Shown here piece by piece: positions 8,358-16,783 of a stretch of DNA of 38,826 nucleotides. Numbering within the stretch: the first letter of the stretch is position 1; each line of letters starts with the position of its first letter. Source of the DNA: JBCBSS01 sp039819065 (GTDB taxonomy: Bacteria; Bacteroidota; Bacteroidia; Cytophagales; Cyclobacteriaceae); NCBI GenBank assembly GCA_039819065.1, contig JBCBSS010000070.1, forward strand, positions 1 through 38,826, read 5' to 3'. The notes under the pieces were generated by a model. The model searched no databases. It was not told the DNA's origin and worked only from the letters and a program-made list of their open reading frames with translations. The translations under genes were made by a program, and so were the position numbers.

Positions 8358-10847
8358 ATGCTAAAGAGTTATTTCAAAGTTGCACTTCGGGCATTAGCCA
8401 AACAAAAAGGTTACGCTGCCATTAACATTTTCGGTCTTTCCGTTGGTCTTGCCAGTGCGATTCTCATCTTTCTCTACATTCACAGTGAGCTGTCTTATGA
8501 CAGTCAGTTTCCCAATGCTGACAACACTTATAGATTAGGAGTACAATTCATAGATGGTGAAGGCAATATAGACAATGGCATTTGGGTACCCGGTGGTTGG
8601 AGTTCCTATTTGCGTGATCAAATGAGTGAGGTGGTCAATGCCTCGAAGTATTGGTGGTTTGGCAACCCAGCCAGCTTACGCCGTCCGGAGTCCGATAGAA
8701 TACTGCTTACTGAAGAGATGTACTGGGTCGATAAGGATATGCATGAGGTCATGTATTTTCCATTGATAAAGGGCAATAAAGAAAAAGCACTCGAGGCGCC
8801 AGGAAGTATGACGCTGAGTGAAACGGCGGCGCGAGAACTATTTGGGGATGAAGACCCTATGGATCAACAGATCACACTCAAACATCCCTGGGCTACTGAC
8901 AATCAAGAACTCGCCCTGACCATAACTGGAGTTTATGAGGATTACCCTGAGAATACGCATTTCAAGCCTAAATACCTGGTCAATTACCACTCGTTAAAGC
9001 CTTACTTTAATTTTGGTGATCAGTCGTTCGAAGAAGGTACGGAGAGTCTTAACAATGGGTTCTTTTGGTCATACATAGTCGCTAAGCCAGAAACAGATCA
9101 GAAAGTGTTGGAAGACAGGCTGGCATCTTTGATCGAAGAACAGATACGCAACAATCCATCTGAAGTTGAAGAAAATAGTGAAGTCAATCCCATTGTTGTC
9201 AAAGTTACTGATATGCACTTTGATGAGGAGATACCCTGGCAAAATGAAGGTGGTGGTAGCATGGTATATATCTACACTTTCGCGTCAATCGCATTTCTAA
9301 TCATAGCCATCGCATGCATCAATTACATGAATCTTGCCACGGCGAGATCAGCCAAAAGATCAAAAGAGGTAGGTTTGAGAAAGTCATTGGGTAGCGAGCG
9401 CCCGCAACTCATCCTGCAGTTCATGTTAGAATCTTTTGTGATGGTGCTACTCGCTTTCTTAGTGGGCATAGCTTTGGTGGCTTTGTTCCTACCACTGTTC
9501 AACGAGTTGGCGGCTAAGCGCATCGCATTTACCGAACTGTTTGATGGAACATTGTTAATGATCATCCTTGGCCTATTGGTTTTCGTGAGTTTCATCTCCG
9601 GAAGCTATCCGGCACTCTTCCTCTCAGGTTTCAACCCGGTAAGAGTGCTTAAGGGTAAGTTCGCTTTTAGCAAAGGCTCTAACATATTGCGGAAGGTGTT
9701 GATTTCGGTGCAGTTTGGTATCGCTATCATATTGTTGATCTCAACCATTATCGTCATCAGGCAGATGGAAATGATCCAAAAGTCAAAGCTGAATAAGGCT
9801 GGTGACCAAATCGTATCCATTAGGCATGGTGGTACAGCGCCTTTTGATCGTTATCAAACGTTCAAGAACTTTGTATTGCAAGACCCGGACATTGAAATGG
9901 TGACCTTCGGGAACCACCTGCCAAGACTGGACTATTTCGGGCCTCTGGACGTACCATTCCGCTTTCCAGATATCGATGAAGAAGAGCATGAATGGCATAC
10001 CTTTCACGTTGACTATGATTTTGTCAAGACATTTGATCTGGAAGTGATAGCGGGTAGGGGCTTTGAACATGGCAACACGGCCGATTCTACCGCGCTGGTG
10101 ATCAATGAAACTGCCTGTAAAGCGCTGGGTAAAACACCTCAGGAAATGGTCGATCAAGCCATTTCGACACCTACGATGAATGGCTACTTTAATTACGATT
10201 ATGATCGCATTAGAACGGGTAAGGTGATAGGCGTAGTGAAGGATTTCCCTTATCAATCGGCTTATCATAAGATTGAGCCATTGGCTTTAAGTGCGAGCCC
10301 TCACTTCATAGATAGAATACTCTATGTCAAAATTCCTGACGGCAAGTTCCAGGAAAAACTGGCTCATCTTGAGACTGTTTGGAAGCAAGTCTATCCGGGT
10401 ATAGGGTTCGATTACTGGTTCGTCAATGACGAGTTCAATAGAATGTATACCTCAGAGCGTAGAATAGCCTCTCTCTCACGGAATTTCTCAGGCTTAGCCA
10501 TTTTCATCACCTGCATCGGGCTGTTTGGCTTGGCTTCTTTTATAGCAGAACAAAAGACAAAGGAGATAGGCATCAGAAAAGCACTTGGTGCCAGTAGTGC
10601 ACAAATTCTAGGTTTATTATTACTACTTTTCTTGAGAGTACTTATCTTTGCTAGCCTAGTAGCGGTACCGCTATCTTACTATTTATCAGATCGTTGGCTC
10701 GATAATTTCGCTTATCAAACACCAATGAGTTGGTTTATTTTTATCCTGGGCGTAGGAGTTATTATGTTCCTGACCGTCCTCACTGTAAGTTACGAAAGTT
10801 TGAAAGCTTCATTGGCCAATCCAGTGAAGTCCTTAAGATATGAATGA
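8358..10847 (+). CDS. ABC-type permease, FtsX/MacB family (two FtsX domains)
   Basis: This is an 829-residue membrane protein with the layout usual for Bacteroidota 'ABC transporter permease' proteins. TM1 lies near residues 21-43, followed by a periplasmic MacB-core domain (about 45-290). Next come three TM helices of a first FtsX domain (about 300-460, with the EVGLRKSLGS cytoplasmic loop), another TM and second periplasmic domain (about 465-700), and a final three-TM FtsX domain with the matching EIGIRKALGAS loop. The two RK(S/A)LG loops are the expected coupling sites for an ATPase. No ATPase gene is adjacent, so it must use one encoded elsewhere. MacB-like permeases act in mechanotransmission or efflux rather than solute uptake. 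The ATG at 8358 starts the canonical MLKSYFKVALRAL. Confidence 0.92.
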   Translation: MLKSYFKVALRALAKQKGYAAINIFGLSVGLASAILIFLYIHSELSYDSQFPNADNTYRLGVQFIDGEGNIDNGIWVPGGWSSYLRDQMSEVVNASKYWWFGNPASLRRPESDRILLTEEMYWVDKDMHEVMYFPLIKGNKEKALEAPGSMTLSETAARELFGDEDPMDQQITLKHPWATDNQELALTITGVYEDYPENTHFKPKYLVNYHSLKPYFNFGDQSFEEGTESLNNGFFWSYIVAKPETDQKVLEDRLASLIEEQIRNNPSEVEENSEVNPIVVKVTDMHFDEEIPWQNEGGGSMVYIYTFASIAFLIIAIACINYMNLATARSAKRSKEVGLRKSLGSERPQLILQFMLESFVMVLLAFLVGIALVALFLPLFNELAAKRIAFTELFDGTLLMIILGLLVFVSFISGSYPALFLSGFNPVRVLKGKFAFSKGSNILRKVLISVQFGIAIILLISTIIVIRQMEMIQKSKLNKAGDQIVSIRHGGTAPFDRYQTFKNFVLQDPDIEMVTFGNHLPRLDYFGPLDVPFRFPDIDEEEHEWHTFHVDYDFVKTFDLEVIAGRGFEHGNTADSTALVINETACKALGKTPQEMVDQAISTPTMNGYFNYDYDRIRTGKVIGVVKDFPYQSAYHKIEPLALSASPHFIDRILYVKIPDGKFQEKLAHLETVWKQVYPGIGFDYWFVNDEFNRMYTSERRIASLSRNFSGLAIFITCIGLFGLASFIAEQKTKEIGIRKALGASSAQILGLLLLLFLRVLIFASLVAVPLSYYLSDRWLDNFAYQTPMSWFIFILGVGVIMFLTVLTVSYESLKASLANPVKSLRYE

Positions 10848-10884
10848 TTACACTTCTTAATTAATCCGTTTATTAAATCTGGAT

Positions 10885-10919
10885 AAAACCCGGGGGCGAC
10901 TCTGGGTTTTTCCTTTTTA
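10885..10919 (+). terminator. Terminator after the permease gene
   Basis: The stem AAAACCC (10885-10891) pairs with GGGTTTT (10904-10910), with a GC-rich loop, and is followed by TCCTTTTTAT. It lies 37 bases downstream of the permease stop codon. The A-rich left arm and T-rich right arm would let it work in both directions. Confidence 0.75.
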
Positions 10920-11756
10920 TAGCAGACATAAGATTTTAGACAAAAGAAATAAGACGAAAGACATAAGACTAGTGAACTTCTGGTGTCATTGCGAGGAGGG
11001 ACGATGAAGCAATCCAGTAGCTATCAGAGGTGGAAATAAATAGAAATAAGTAGAATCAGGTAGAAATAAATCGAAATAGATAGAAACGCTTAGAAAGAGG
11101 AGGTTGGAATCTTTAGATCCGATATTGCCTACTGCCGATTGTGGGCTGCCTACTAACCAAGTCCTTCTGAGACTTAATATTTTGGTTTTAAAACACACTA
11201 AATGAGATGACGTGAACGGAAAATGTTTAGCATTCCCGTTGTTCTGGAGAGTTTTCCCCTAATGTTAGGGGAAATACAAAGGGGTAAGACTTGCAAAGGT
11301 TTTCGGCATATATAAAAACACGTCATAAGCAAGAATCTTATTAGCGGTTAAGCACAATCGAATTGAATGAACATATACTCAATTGATGATATCAGGCTAA
11401 TAAGTAGAAACAAATGGAAATAAATAGAAATACATAGATGAATTAGGCTCGATAGTCACCCCTCTCTGATGTCGGAGAGGGGCTGGGGGTGAGGTAGAAC
11501 AAGAGACGAAAGATATAAGACGGAGAGATTCCCTGGATTCGTTCCTACGTCACAAACCATGGAATGATGTCAGAAGCTATTATAACCGTCATTGCGATCC
11601 GTCAGTAGAATGACAAGGGGCGAAGCGATCCAGCATTTAGTTATGAATTGAGATTGCCTACTTCAACTTATTTCTATCTACTTCCACCTACTTCTATTTA
11701 CCTATCTCAATCTCCTTCCTAATCCCAAGCAACAAGCAGTATCTAGTTACTAAAGA
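10920..11756. repeat. Convergent intergenic repeat island B
   Basis: This gene-free island between the permease and the catalase-like gene carries several modules. AGACATAAGA/AAAGACATAAGACTAG-type low-complexity repeats occur at about 10922-10975 and 11498-11522. A GTCATTGCGAGG...GAAGCAATCCAGTAGC module lies near 10984-11024. TAGAAATA short-period runs occur forward at about 11030-11095 and 11400-11440, and as the complement at about 11660-11715. A half-copy of the island A palindrome is at 11379-11393. A hairpin with arms CCCCTCTC/GAGAGGGG (11459-11482) is followed by GGGGGTGAGG. GTCATTGCGATCCGTCAGTAG near 11589 is the complement of a module at the right end of island A. The outer end AAAGACTAC overlaps the stop codon of the catalase-like gene. 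I see no credible gene. Confidence 0.75.
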
Positions 11757-12737
11757 CTACCCAACTCCATTCCGCTGTTTTCTAAAATCAGACAGCACAC
11801 GATATACCTCTCTTCTTGCTCTGTTGATACCCCCTAGAGGCCTGTGCTCTTCGAGGCATTGCCATGGAGAAAAGAAGAGATTCTCCCCGAAAATAATACG
11901 CTCTTGGTTGGTGAATTCTTGTTGCAGCAATTTGACGGTGGCAATCTTCTTAAAAGGTGTTTTCCAAATACATGAAGTATCTTCAACCAGTTCTTTGTTC
12001 GGATCTTGTTGTTCCTGGATCATAAAATCGAATAGCACATCACCTTTGACGAGATCTGCCATTAATCTCTCTCTCAAGAAGTAATCAGTTGGCTTTCTAG
12101 GCATTTTACTAGTAGCACTTTTCTGAGGTTCAATACTGAACTTGACCGCTTTGTCCTCACCGAAGGCAATAGGTGCGCCGGTGAAATAGGGCACCTCAAG
12201 TAGGTTGGCATGCTTCTTCATGAATTTGAGTGTAAGCCGAAGCCTTCGCCAATTGCCCGGATCGAGAATGTAGGGTAGGTTGCCGGGAAAGCCATTGACC
12301 AAGGCTTTAATCGCCCTGCGGTAGTTAGCCACATGCCCCGGAGACAAGACAGGGCTGGTTGTCATAAGGAAGTTTTGGGTTTTGACACCTATTGGATCGT
12401 CATCAATTATATCACCAGCTACATCAAGGATTTTTATAGCGAACCCTCGACCTGAAGCTCTTTTATCTGCTTGCTTGTTCGGTGGAGCATTAGAGAAGCG
12501 TACCCAGGCGTCATAAGTTTTGGCTGTTTTGAATAAGCCTACTTTGTACTTGTCTTCTAAATCCTCTACGATAAACTGTGCTTTCAGACAACCGTGCATT
12601 TTTGGATGAAAATGCCTCAACGTTTCACCCGGAGGATATTTTTCCTCCAGGAAAGGCACCATCATATCCAGCATTTCTTCAATGTGCTTATGCTCATCAG
12701 CTGGTATGTATTCTTTACCAAGTTCCAGATTACCCAT
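11757..12737 (-). CDS. Catalase-like heme-binding protein
   Basis: This 326-residue protein has the core motifs of the short, catalase-related family (y4iL-like). HFHPKMHGC (about 42-50) supplies the candidate catalytic His, most likely H44. VRFSNAPPN (79-87) and ASGRGFAIKI (94-103) match the RFS and RDxRGFAxKF signatures of true catalases. NFLMTTSP is the counterpart of the NxxPxFF distal segment. R308 and Y312 keep the RxxxY spacing that places the proximal heme tyrosine, next to the subfamily ending EEHRPLGGINRAR. It is shorter than monofunctional catalases (~480+ residues) and lacks their C-terminal domain. No signal peptide is seen, so it is probably cytoplasmic. Last gene of the DyP cluster, 24 bases after the DyP stop. 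Its activity may be peroxidatic rather than catalatic (family knowledge, not shown here). Confidence 0.85.
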   Translation of the reverse strand: MGNLELGKEYIPADEHKHIEEMLDMMVPFLEEKYPPGETLRHFHPKMHGCLKAQFIVEDLEDKYKVGLFKTAKTYDAWVRFSNAPPNKQADKRASGRGFAIKILDVAGDIIDDDPIGVKTQNFLMTTSPVLSPGHVANYRRAIKALVNGFPGNLPYILDPGNWRRLRLTLKFMKKHANLLEVPYFTGAPIAFGEDKAVKFSIEPQKSATSKMPRKPTDYFLRERLMADLVKGDVLFDFMIQEQQDPNKELVEDTSCIWKTPFKKIATVKLLQQEFTNQERIIFGENLFFSPWQCLEEHRPLGGINRARREVYRVLSDFRKQRNGVG

Positions 12738-12761
12738 GCTTTTGATTTTTGGTTGTTAAGG

Positions 12762-14225
12762 TCAGAGAGATGCTATGTATTTGATAGCCTTAATGCCCGG
12801 AAAAAAGAAGTATTCACCTCCCTTCATTTTAGAAAACTGTGGCATGTTCTGATAACGTCGCCTAACCGGTTGGGCTTGTACCGTAAAAGTATCAGTGACG
12901 ATACCATCCTTCTTATAATGCGTGCCGATGAGCGGATCAGAATCTTCATAGGTGCCACCGAACTTGTGGAATTTCACCCAGGCATTCTGCATGAATTCGA
13001 ACTGGCGAATAATATCACCCGCAAAACAGAGAAAGTGCAAACCTCTTTCCTGATTATCTTCGGGCGCATTGATGAGCGCTTTTGTGTCCATAGATGCTAC
13101 TAAGGGTGGCCCATAAGCTCTGCCTCGGCGTAGAATACGGTGCTTCTGTACCATCTCTTGAGATTCCAAAGCGCTCTTTTCTGTCAGTAGCCAATCTCTT
13201 GGGTTGGTGCGCCTAATGTGCGATCCAAGTGGACATTTTAGGCCATGCTTGTCTTCATTCCAGAATAGGAAATCATTATCGTGAGACAGACTGGGCTCAT
13301 CTTTATCCGGAGATTTTACTAGTGGTGCTCCACTAGGCCATCTGCCTACCATTTTGCTAGCCAGTTTAATAGCAGCCTCTTCCTGGTCAGCGGCGCCAGG
13401 TTCAATGGCTTCCTTTTTTAGGTATTCCCAGAATGCGCATACATTCTGGCTTAATTGCCTGAAAACCATATAACTACCATTCTTGCCCAGGTCTTTTACA
13501 CTGCTGTTGTGCGCCTTATTAGGCAGAATATTCTCCAGATCGTTGTTGATCTCTACTTCAGGGCTGTCCGGATACTGATTGTACCAGTTTTGATAACCTA
13601 GAATGAATTCTCCTAACGGAATGGTTTTTTCATCAGGGAGATTAGCACCTTTACCTACCCCTCTGAGAATGGGTTGAGAAACCCCATCTCTAAAGCCAAA
13701 GTGTTCCTTCTCACCATTCAAAAGTTGAGTGGATAAATAGGTGATTTCAGTTAGGTCGTGCGCAGAGAATTTACCCTTTTGTTCATCATAGGCTTGATCT
13801 AGCGTCGGCTGATCTTTGGCGTAGATAAGTAACATCAGGTGAATGGCATCATTATCAGGGCCACCCCAGTCCCAACTTGAAGGTGCGTTATCTTCCGTAT
13901 CGCCCAGAATGAAACGACGGTGGGCCTCTGTCATTCCCTCCTTAAACTGCTGGGAAAAACTGTACAAGCTCTTGTCATTCAACCCTAGAAATTTCAAGCC
14001 TTCGTAGGTAAAGGCCAGATGCATCGCATAATCCTTGGGAGCACTGACAGCATTCGTGATCTGATGTGATAAGTCTTGTAAATAGGCCTTTGCCTTAGCA
14101 GGGTCATTGCACTTCAAAACGGCGTATGATGCACTGGGCAGTCCTTTGTAACCCCTTAAGATCAGGCCTTGAATGTCTTCTTTTTCGATTTGCATAAGTT
14201 TAGGTGTTAAAGTTTGAGTAACCAT
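12762..14225 (-). CDS. DyP-type heme peroxidase (large form)
   Basis: This is a 487-residue dye-decolorising-type peroxidase. The diagnostic GxxDG motif is GFRDG (177-181, catalytic Asp180). The proximal heme His is H336 in CPLGSHIRRTNPRD. Further family segments are RRGRAYGPP (366-374) and GLHFLCFAGDIIRQFEFMQ (395-413). The long form with insertions between the GxxDG and His regions (~450-490 residues) is typical of the larger DyP classes rather than the ~300-residue compact bacterial type. No Tat signal, membrane segment or encapsulin cargo tail is apparent, so it is likely cytosolic or peripherally membrane-associated through its partner. The ATG at 14225 overlaps the upstream stop by 19 bases. 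A second ATG at 14195 (MQIEKEDIQG) would start 12 bases after that stop and is equally plausible. Confidence 0.92.
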   Translation of the reverse strand: MVTQTLTPKLMQIEKEDIQGLILRGYKGLPSASYAVLKCNDPAKAKAYLQDLSHQITNAVSAPKDYAMHLAFTYEGLKFLGLNDKSLYSFSQQFKEGMTEAHRRFILGDTEDNAPSSWDWGGPDNDAIHLMLLIYAKDQPTLDQAYDEQKGKFSAHDLTEITYLSTQLLNGEKEHFGFRDGVSQPILRGVGKGANLPDEKTIPLGEFILGYQNWYNQYPDSPEVEINNDLENILPNKAHNSSVKDLGKNGSYMVFRQLSQNVCAFWEYLKKEAIEPGAADQEEAAIKLASKMVGRWPSGAPLVKSPDKDEPSLSHDNDFLFWNEDKHGLKCPLGSHIRRTNPRDWLLTEKSALESQEMVQKHRILRRGRAYGPPLVASMDTKALINAPEDNQERGLHFLCFAGDIIRQFEFMQNAWVKFHKFGGTYEDSDPLIGTHYKKDGIVTDTFTVQAQPVRRRYQNMPQFSKMKGGEYFFFPGIKAIKYIASL

Positions 14226-15538
14226 TCTTCCACCTGGGCTTTATCGAGATCACCGAATAGCCCCTTCCTTATATCTCTGTTATTGTTCAAATTGAGTATG
14301 CCCAGCGTGTTGTGAGAACTGTACCATAGCTGGGTTATCTTTTGGCTGGCTCTTACGGCAGTGATGTACCGCTTTCTATCCTTTCCTCCACCACCAACGG
14401 CCCATTTTGTAGCTGGAAAACCTTTCCCGTGTCCAAAGATCAAGTTGAGATTACGAGTGCGTTTAGTCGAATCCACGAAATCATGAGCGTAGCCCTCAGA
14501 GGTGTTGTCGAAGTAGGCAATAAATACCAGCCTTCTGCCACCATCAATTTGCAGCCACCTGGCCGTATGAACGGTTGGAATGTATGAGAATGCCCGAAAG
14601 AAAGGAACCAGCCAAAGCGTAAAGCCTAGAAATACCCTTCTAATAAACCCTTTCTTCAAGGTGCCGATCACGGTCATTTCATTTTTGACAGGGTAGATTT
14701 CCTTAGAAGTGATCTCATAGATGCGTTCGTCGGTAGGAGGGGCCACATCCACATGAGGGTTAGATTCATTGATCCGCAGTAGCACCAGCAATAAGCTAAC
14801 GGTAAGGAGGAAACCACCGAAGATCGCAAGCCCTATTGTAGTGACCAAAGTATGAGTAAAAATGAAAATGATTGATAATATGAGCGAACCGCCAAGAATA
14901 ACACCCAACACGATCAAAGGCCCAAAAAGCCTGAGAAAATCATTGAATGACCGTTTGTAAGGCTTGGTTGCCCAGGCCAATTCAGGTTGGTTTTCAACAA
15001 ATTGTTGAATCATACTGCGCGTCTCCAATGCAGACTTATCGGCTAAAGTGCCATTCTTCCATGCTTGATCCAGAAAACCCTGAATGGCCTCTCGCAACTG
15101 ATTTTCTTGCCCAGCCTGCTCATGTGTGATGTATTGAAAGCCTGTGTAGAACGTGTTTCTAATGGCATGTTTTTTTAAGAATCTACACATTTCATCAACT
15201 GATGGCGACGATTGGAACTGATAGCCTTCGCAGTGTAGAAAGGCTTCATGAAAACCCTTAAGCCCTACATGGGCTAATTCATCAAAATGCTTGGCTCTGG
15301 CACCAGTGTAGCTCGTCATTAAGAGCAATTGTTCGTGGAGTTTTCTGCCATTTGGTGCCTCTTCTTCAGGCACGATTACCCAAGTGGCAAAGTGAGTGGT
15401 AGATAATTGGCCAAAAGGGAAAAGGTCATTTTCAGCTACCCCATCATCTTGTATCTTATTCAGCACAGCCTCCAATGTATCGCGCTTCCCGGGCCTTATC
15501 CTGACGGAAATGGTTAGCCCATAGTGGATAGTGCTCAT
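14207..15538 (-). CDS. Unrecognised membrane protein with duplicated soluble module, upstream of DyP
   Basis: This 443-residue protein has no assigned function that I can name. Two hydrophobic helices (about 203-228 and 231-255) form a hairpin; a third hydrophobic stretch (299-316) is weaker. The parts on either side look like two diverged copies of one ~145-residue module (about 6-155 and 286-430). Shared landmarks are an opening strand with a basic turn (GLTISVRIRPGKR; EMTVIGTLKKGF), the motif HFATW (49-53) versus HTARW (324-328), and a strand LLLMTSYTG versus LVFIAYFDN. Then come a helix with hydrophobic-Phe-His/Gly-Gly-Tyr/Phe (AFLHCEGY; LIFGHGKGF) and a final block (FYTGFQYIT...LREAI; LWYSSHNTL...IRKGL). 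The fold may be ferredoxin-like, as in DyP itself (inference). It is the first gene of the cluster and overlaps DyP, suggesting it anchors or partners the peroxidase. Confidence 0.8.
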   Translation of the reverse strand: MSTIHYGLTISVRIRPGKRDTLEAVLNKIQDDGVAENDLFPFGQLSTTHFATWVIVPEEEAPNGRKLHEQLLLMTSYTGARAKHFDELAHVGLKGFHEAFLHCEGYQFQSSPSVDEMCRFLKKHAIRNTFYTGFQYITHEQAGQENQLREAIQGFLDQAWKNGTLADKSALETRSMIQQFVENQPELAWATKPYKRSFNDFLRLFGPLIVLGVILGGSLILSIIFIFTHTLVTTIGLAIFGGFLLTVSLLLVLLRINESNPHVDVAPPTDERIYEITSKEIYPVKNEMTVIGTLKKGFIRRVFLGFTLWLVPFFRAFSYIPTVHTARWLQIDGGRRLVFIAYFDNTSEGYAHDFVDSTKRTRNLNLIFGHGKGFPATKWAVGGGGKDRKRYITAVRASQKITQLWYSSHNTLGILNLNNNRDIRKGLFGDLDKAQVEEWLLKL

Positions 15539-15869
15539 TTTGAACGGTTTATGCAGGTATTACCTGGTTTACTTTGGAGTGAGAGTACGTTTTTCGTATC
15601 TATTAAAAATACAAAAATTATTGATATAATTATAATGTTAGATAACATAGCATTAGCATTAAATACTCACGGCATGCTTGGCGCGCAAAAACCTTTCGGC
15701 TCTACTACGCAATTTTTTACCATTATTGACTTAATGTACCCGATTAAAAAAGGTAAACTTCACAGCCGTTAGATTGGGAATATTGATGACCTATTGAGAA
15801 ATTCACAGAACATATTTTCACCTGTCGAATTATCAAAATATAACCTTATAACCATAAGCCCCATTCAAC
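15539..15869. other. Divergent promoter region between the peroxidase cluster and pirin
   Basis: This 331-bp AT-rich stretch separates two divergent transcription units and must hold both promoters. I find no full TAnnTTTG element at suitable distance from either start. A weak TACG...CGTA symmetry lies near 15587-15599. An 82-codon plus-strand frame here (15524-15772) has unremarkable sequence and is not believed to be coding. Confidence 0.5.
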
Positions 15870-16739
15870 ATGTCCAACACTGGTTTAATAATAGAAGAAA
15901 GAAGCCGTGACATCGGTGATTTTTTAGTCGGTAGAATTCTACCTTTTCGTAAGAAGAGAATGGTAGGGCCATTCATTTTCATTGATCACATGGGCCCAGA
16001 AGAAGTTGGCCCCGGAAAATATATGGATGTAGATCAGCATCCACACATAGGTCTATCCACGTTGACTTACTTGTTGGATGGTCAAATCATGCATGAAGAT
16101 AGCATCGGCACAGTCCAGAAGATATCACCCGGTTCGGTCAACTTAATGGTGGCTGGTCATGGTGTCACTCACACGGAAAGAACACCAAAGGAGCTACGAG
16201 ATGGACAAACGTTCAAAATGCACGGCTATCAAATATGGATAGCGCTACCGGCACATCTTGAAGATGTAGAGCCGGAGTTTCACCATATTGAGGAGAAAGA
16301 CTTGCCGCATTGGGAAGAGAACGGTGCAAAATTTACCCTTGTAGCGGGTGAAGGTTATGATAAAAAATCACCTGTGCCCGTCCATTCAGACATGTTCATG
16401 ATTGGTGTTCGATCATCTCAAGAGTTCGCGCTGAGTACCCATGATGATCTGAAAGGCGAAATTGGAATTTGTATTGTAGAAGGCTCAATCCAGGCTTGTG
16501 GTGAGACGGTTGAAAAAGGCAATATGCTGGTGTCGAAGATTGAAGATGTGTGTTCTATCGTAGTGAATGAGAATACACACCTGCTGCTTTTTGGTGGGCA
16601 GCCTTTCCCTGAAGAACGGTTCATTTATTGGAATTTCGTGTCTGCCAGTAAGGAAAAAATAGAAGCCGCCAAACAACGATGGGTTGATAAGGAATTTCCA
16701 AAAGTGGCTAATGACAATTCTTATGTGCCAATGCCTTAG
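15870..16739 (+). CDS. Pirin family protein
   Basis: This is a 289-residue bicupin of the pirin family. The metal-binding residues are all present in the N-terminal cupin: H57 and H59 in DQHPHIG, and H101 and E103 in GHGVTHTER. The FIFIDHMGP segment (35-43) is also typical. The C-terminal cupin ends in the usual LLLFGGQPFPE (about 240-250) before a helical tail containing ERFIYWNFVSAS. Pirins bind Fe or another divalent metal; some act as quercetin dioxygenases, others as redox-responsive regulators, and the sequence does not decide between these. It lies 44 bases upstream of the crotonase gene on the same strand, so the two may be cotranscribed. Facing the peroxidase cluster divergently hints at a shared oxidative-stress setting, which is inference. 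Confidence 0.92.
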   Translation: MSNTGLIIEERSRDIGDFLVGRILPFRKKRMVGPFIFIDHMGPEEVGPGKYMDVDQHPHIGLSTLTYLLDGQIMHEDSIGTVQKISPGSVNLMVAGHGVTHTERTPKELRDGQTFKMHGYQIWIALPAHLEDVEPEFHHIEEKDLPHWEENGAKFTLVAGEGYDKKSPVPVHSDMFMIGVRSSQEFALSTHDDLKGEIGICIVEGSIQACGETVEKGNMLVSKIEDVCSIVVNENTHLLLFGGQPFPEERFIYWNFVSASKEKIEAAKQRWVDKEFPKVANDNSYVPMP

Positions 16740-16783
16740 ATTTGACACTGATGTAATTGCAAAAGAATTTAAACGTCAATAAG

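Noticed and set aside
15524..15772. 82-codon plus-strand frame in the divergent promoter region
   Set aside because: Its start lies in the antisense of the membrane-protein gene, it is AT-rich, and it has no motif; more likely promoter DNA.
16757..16783. TTG-start extension of the crotonase gene
   Set aside because: The nine extra residues are outside the family, and an ATG with normal context is available at 16784.
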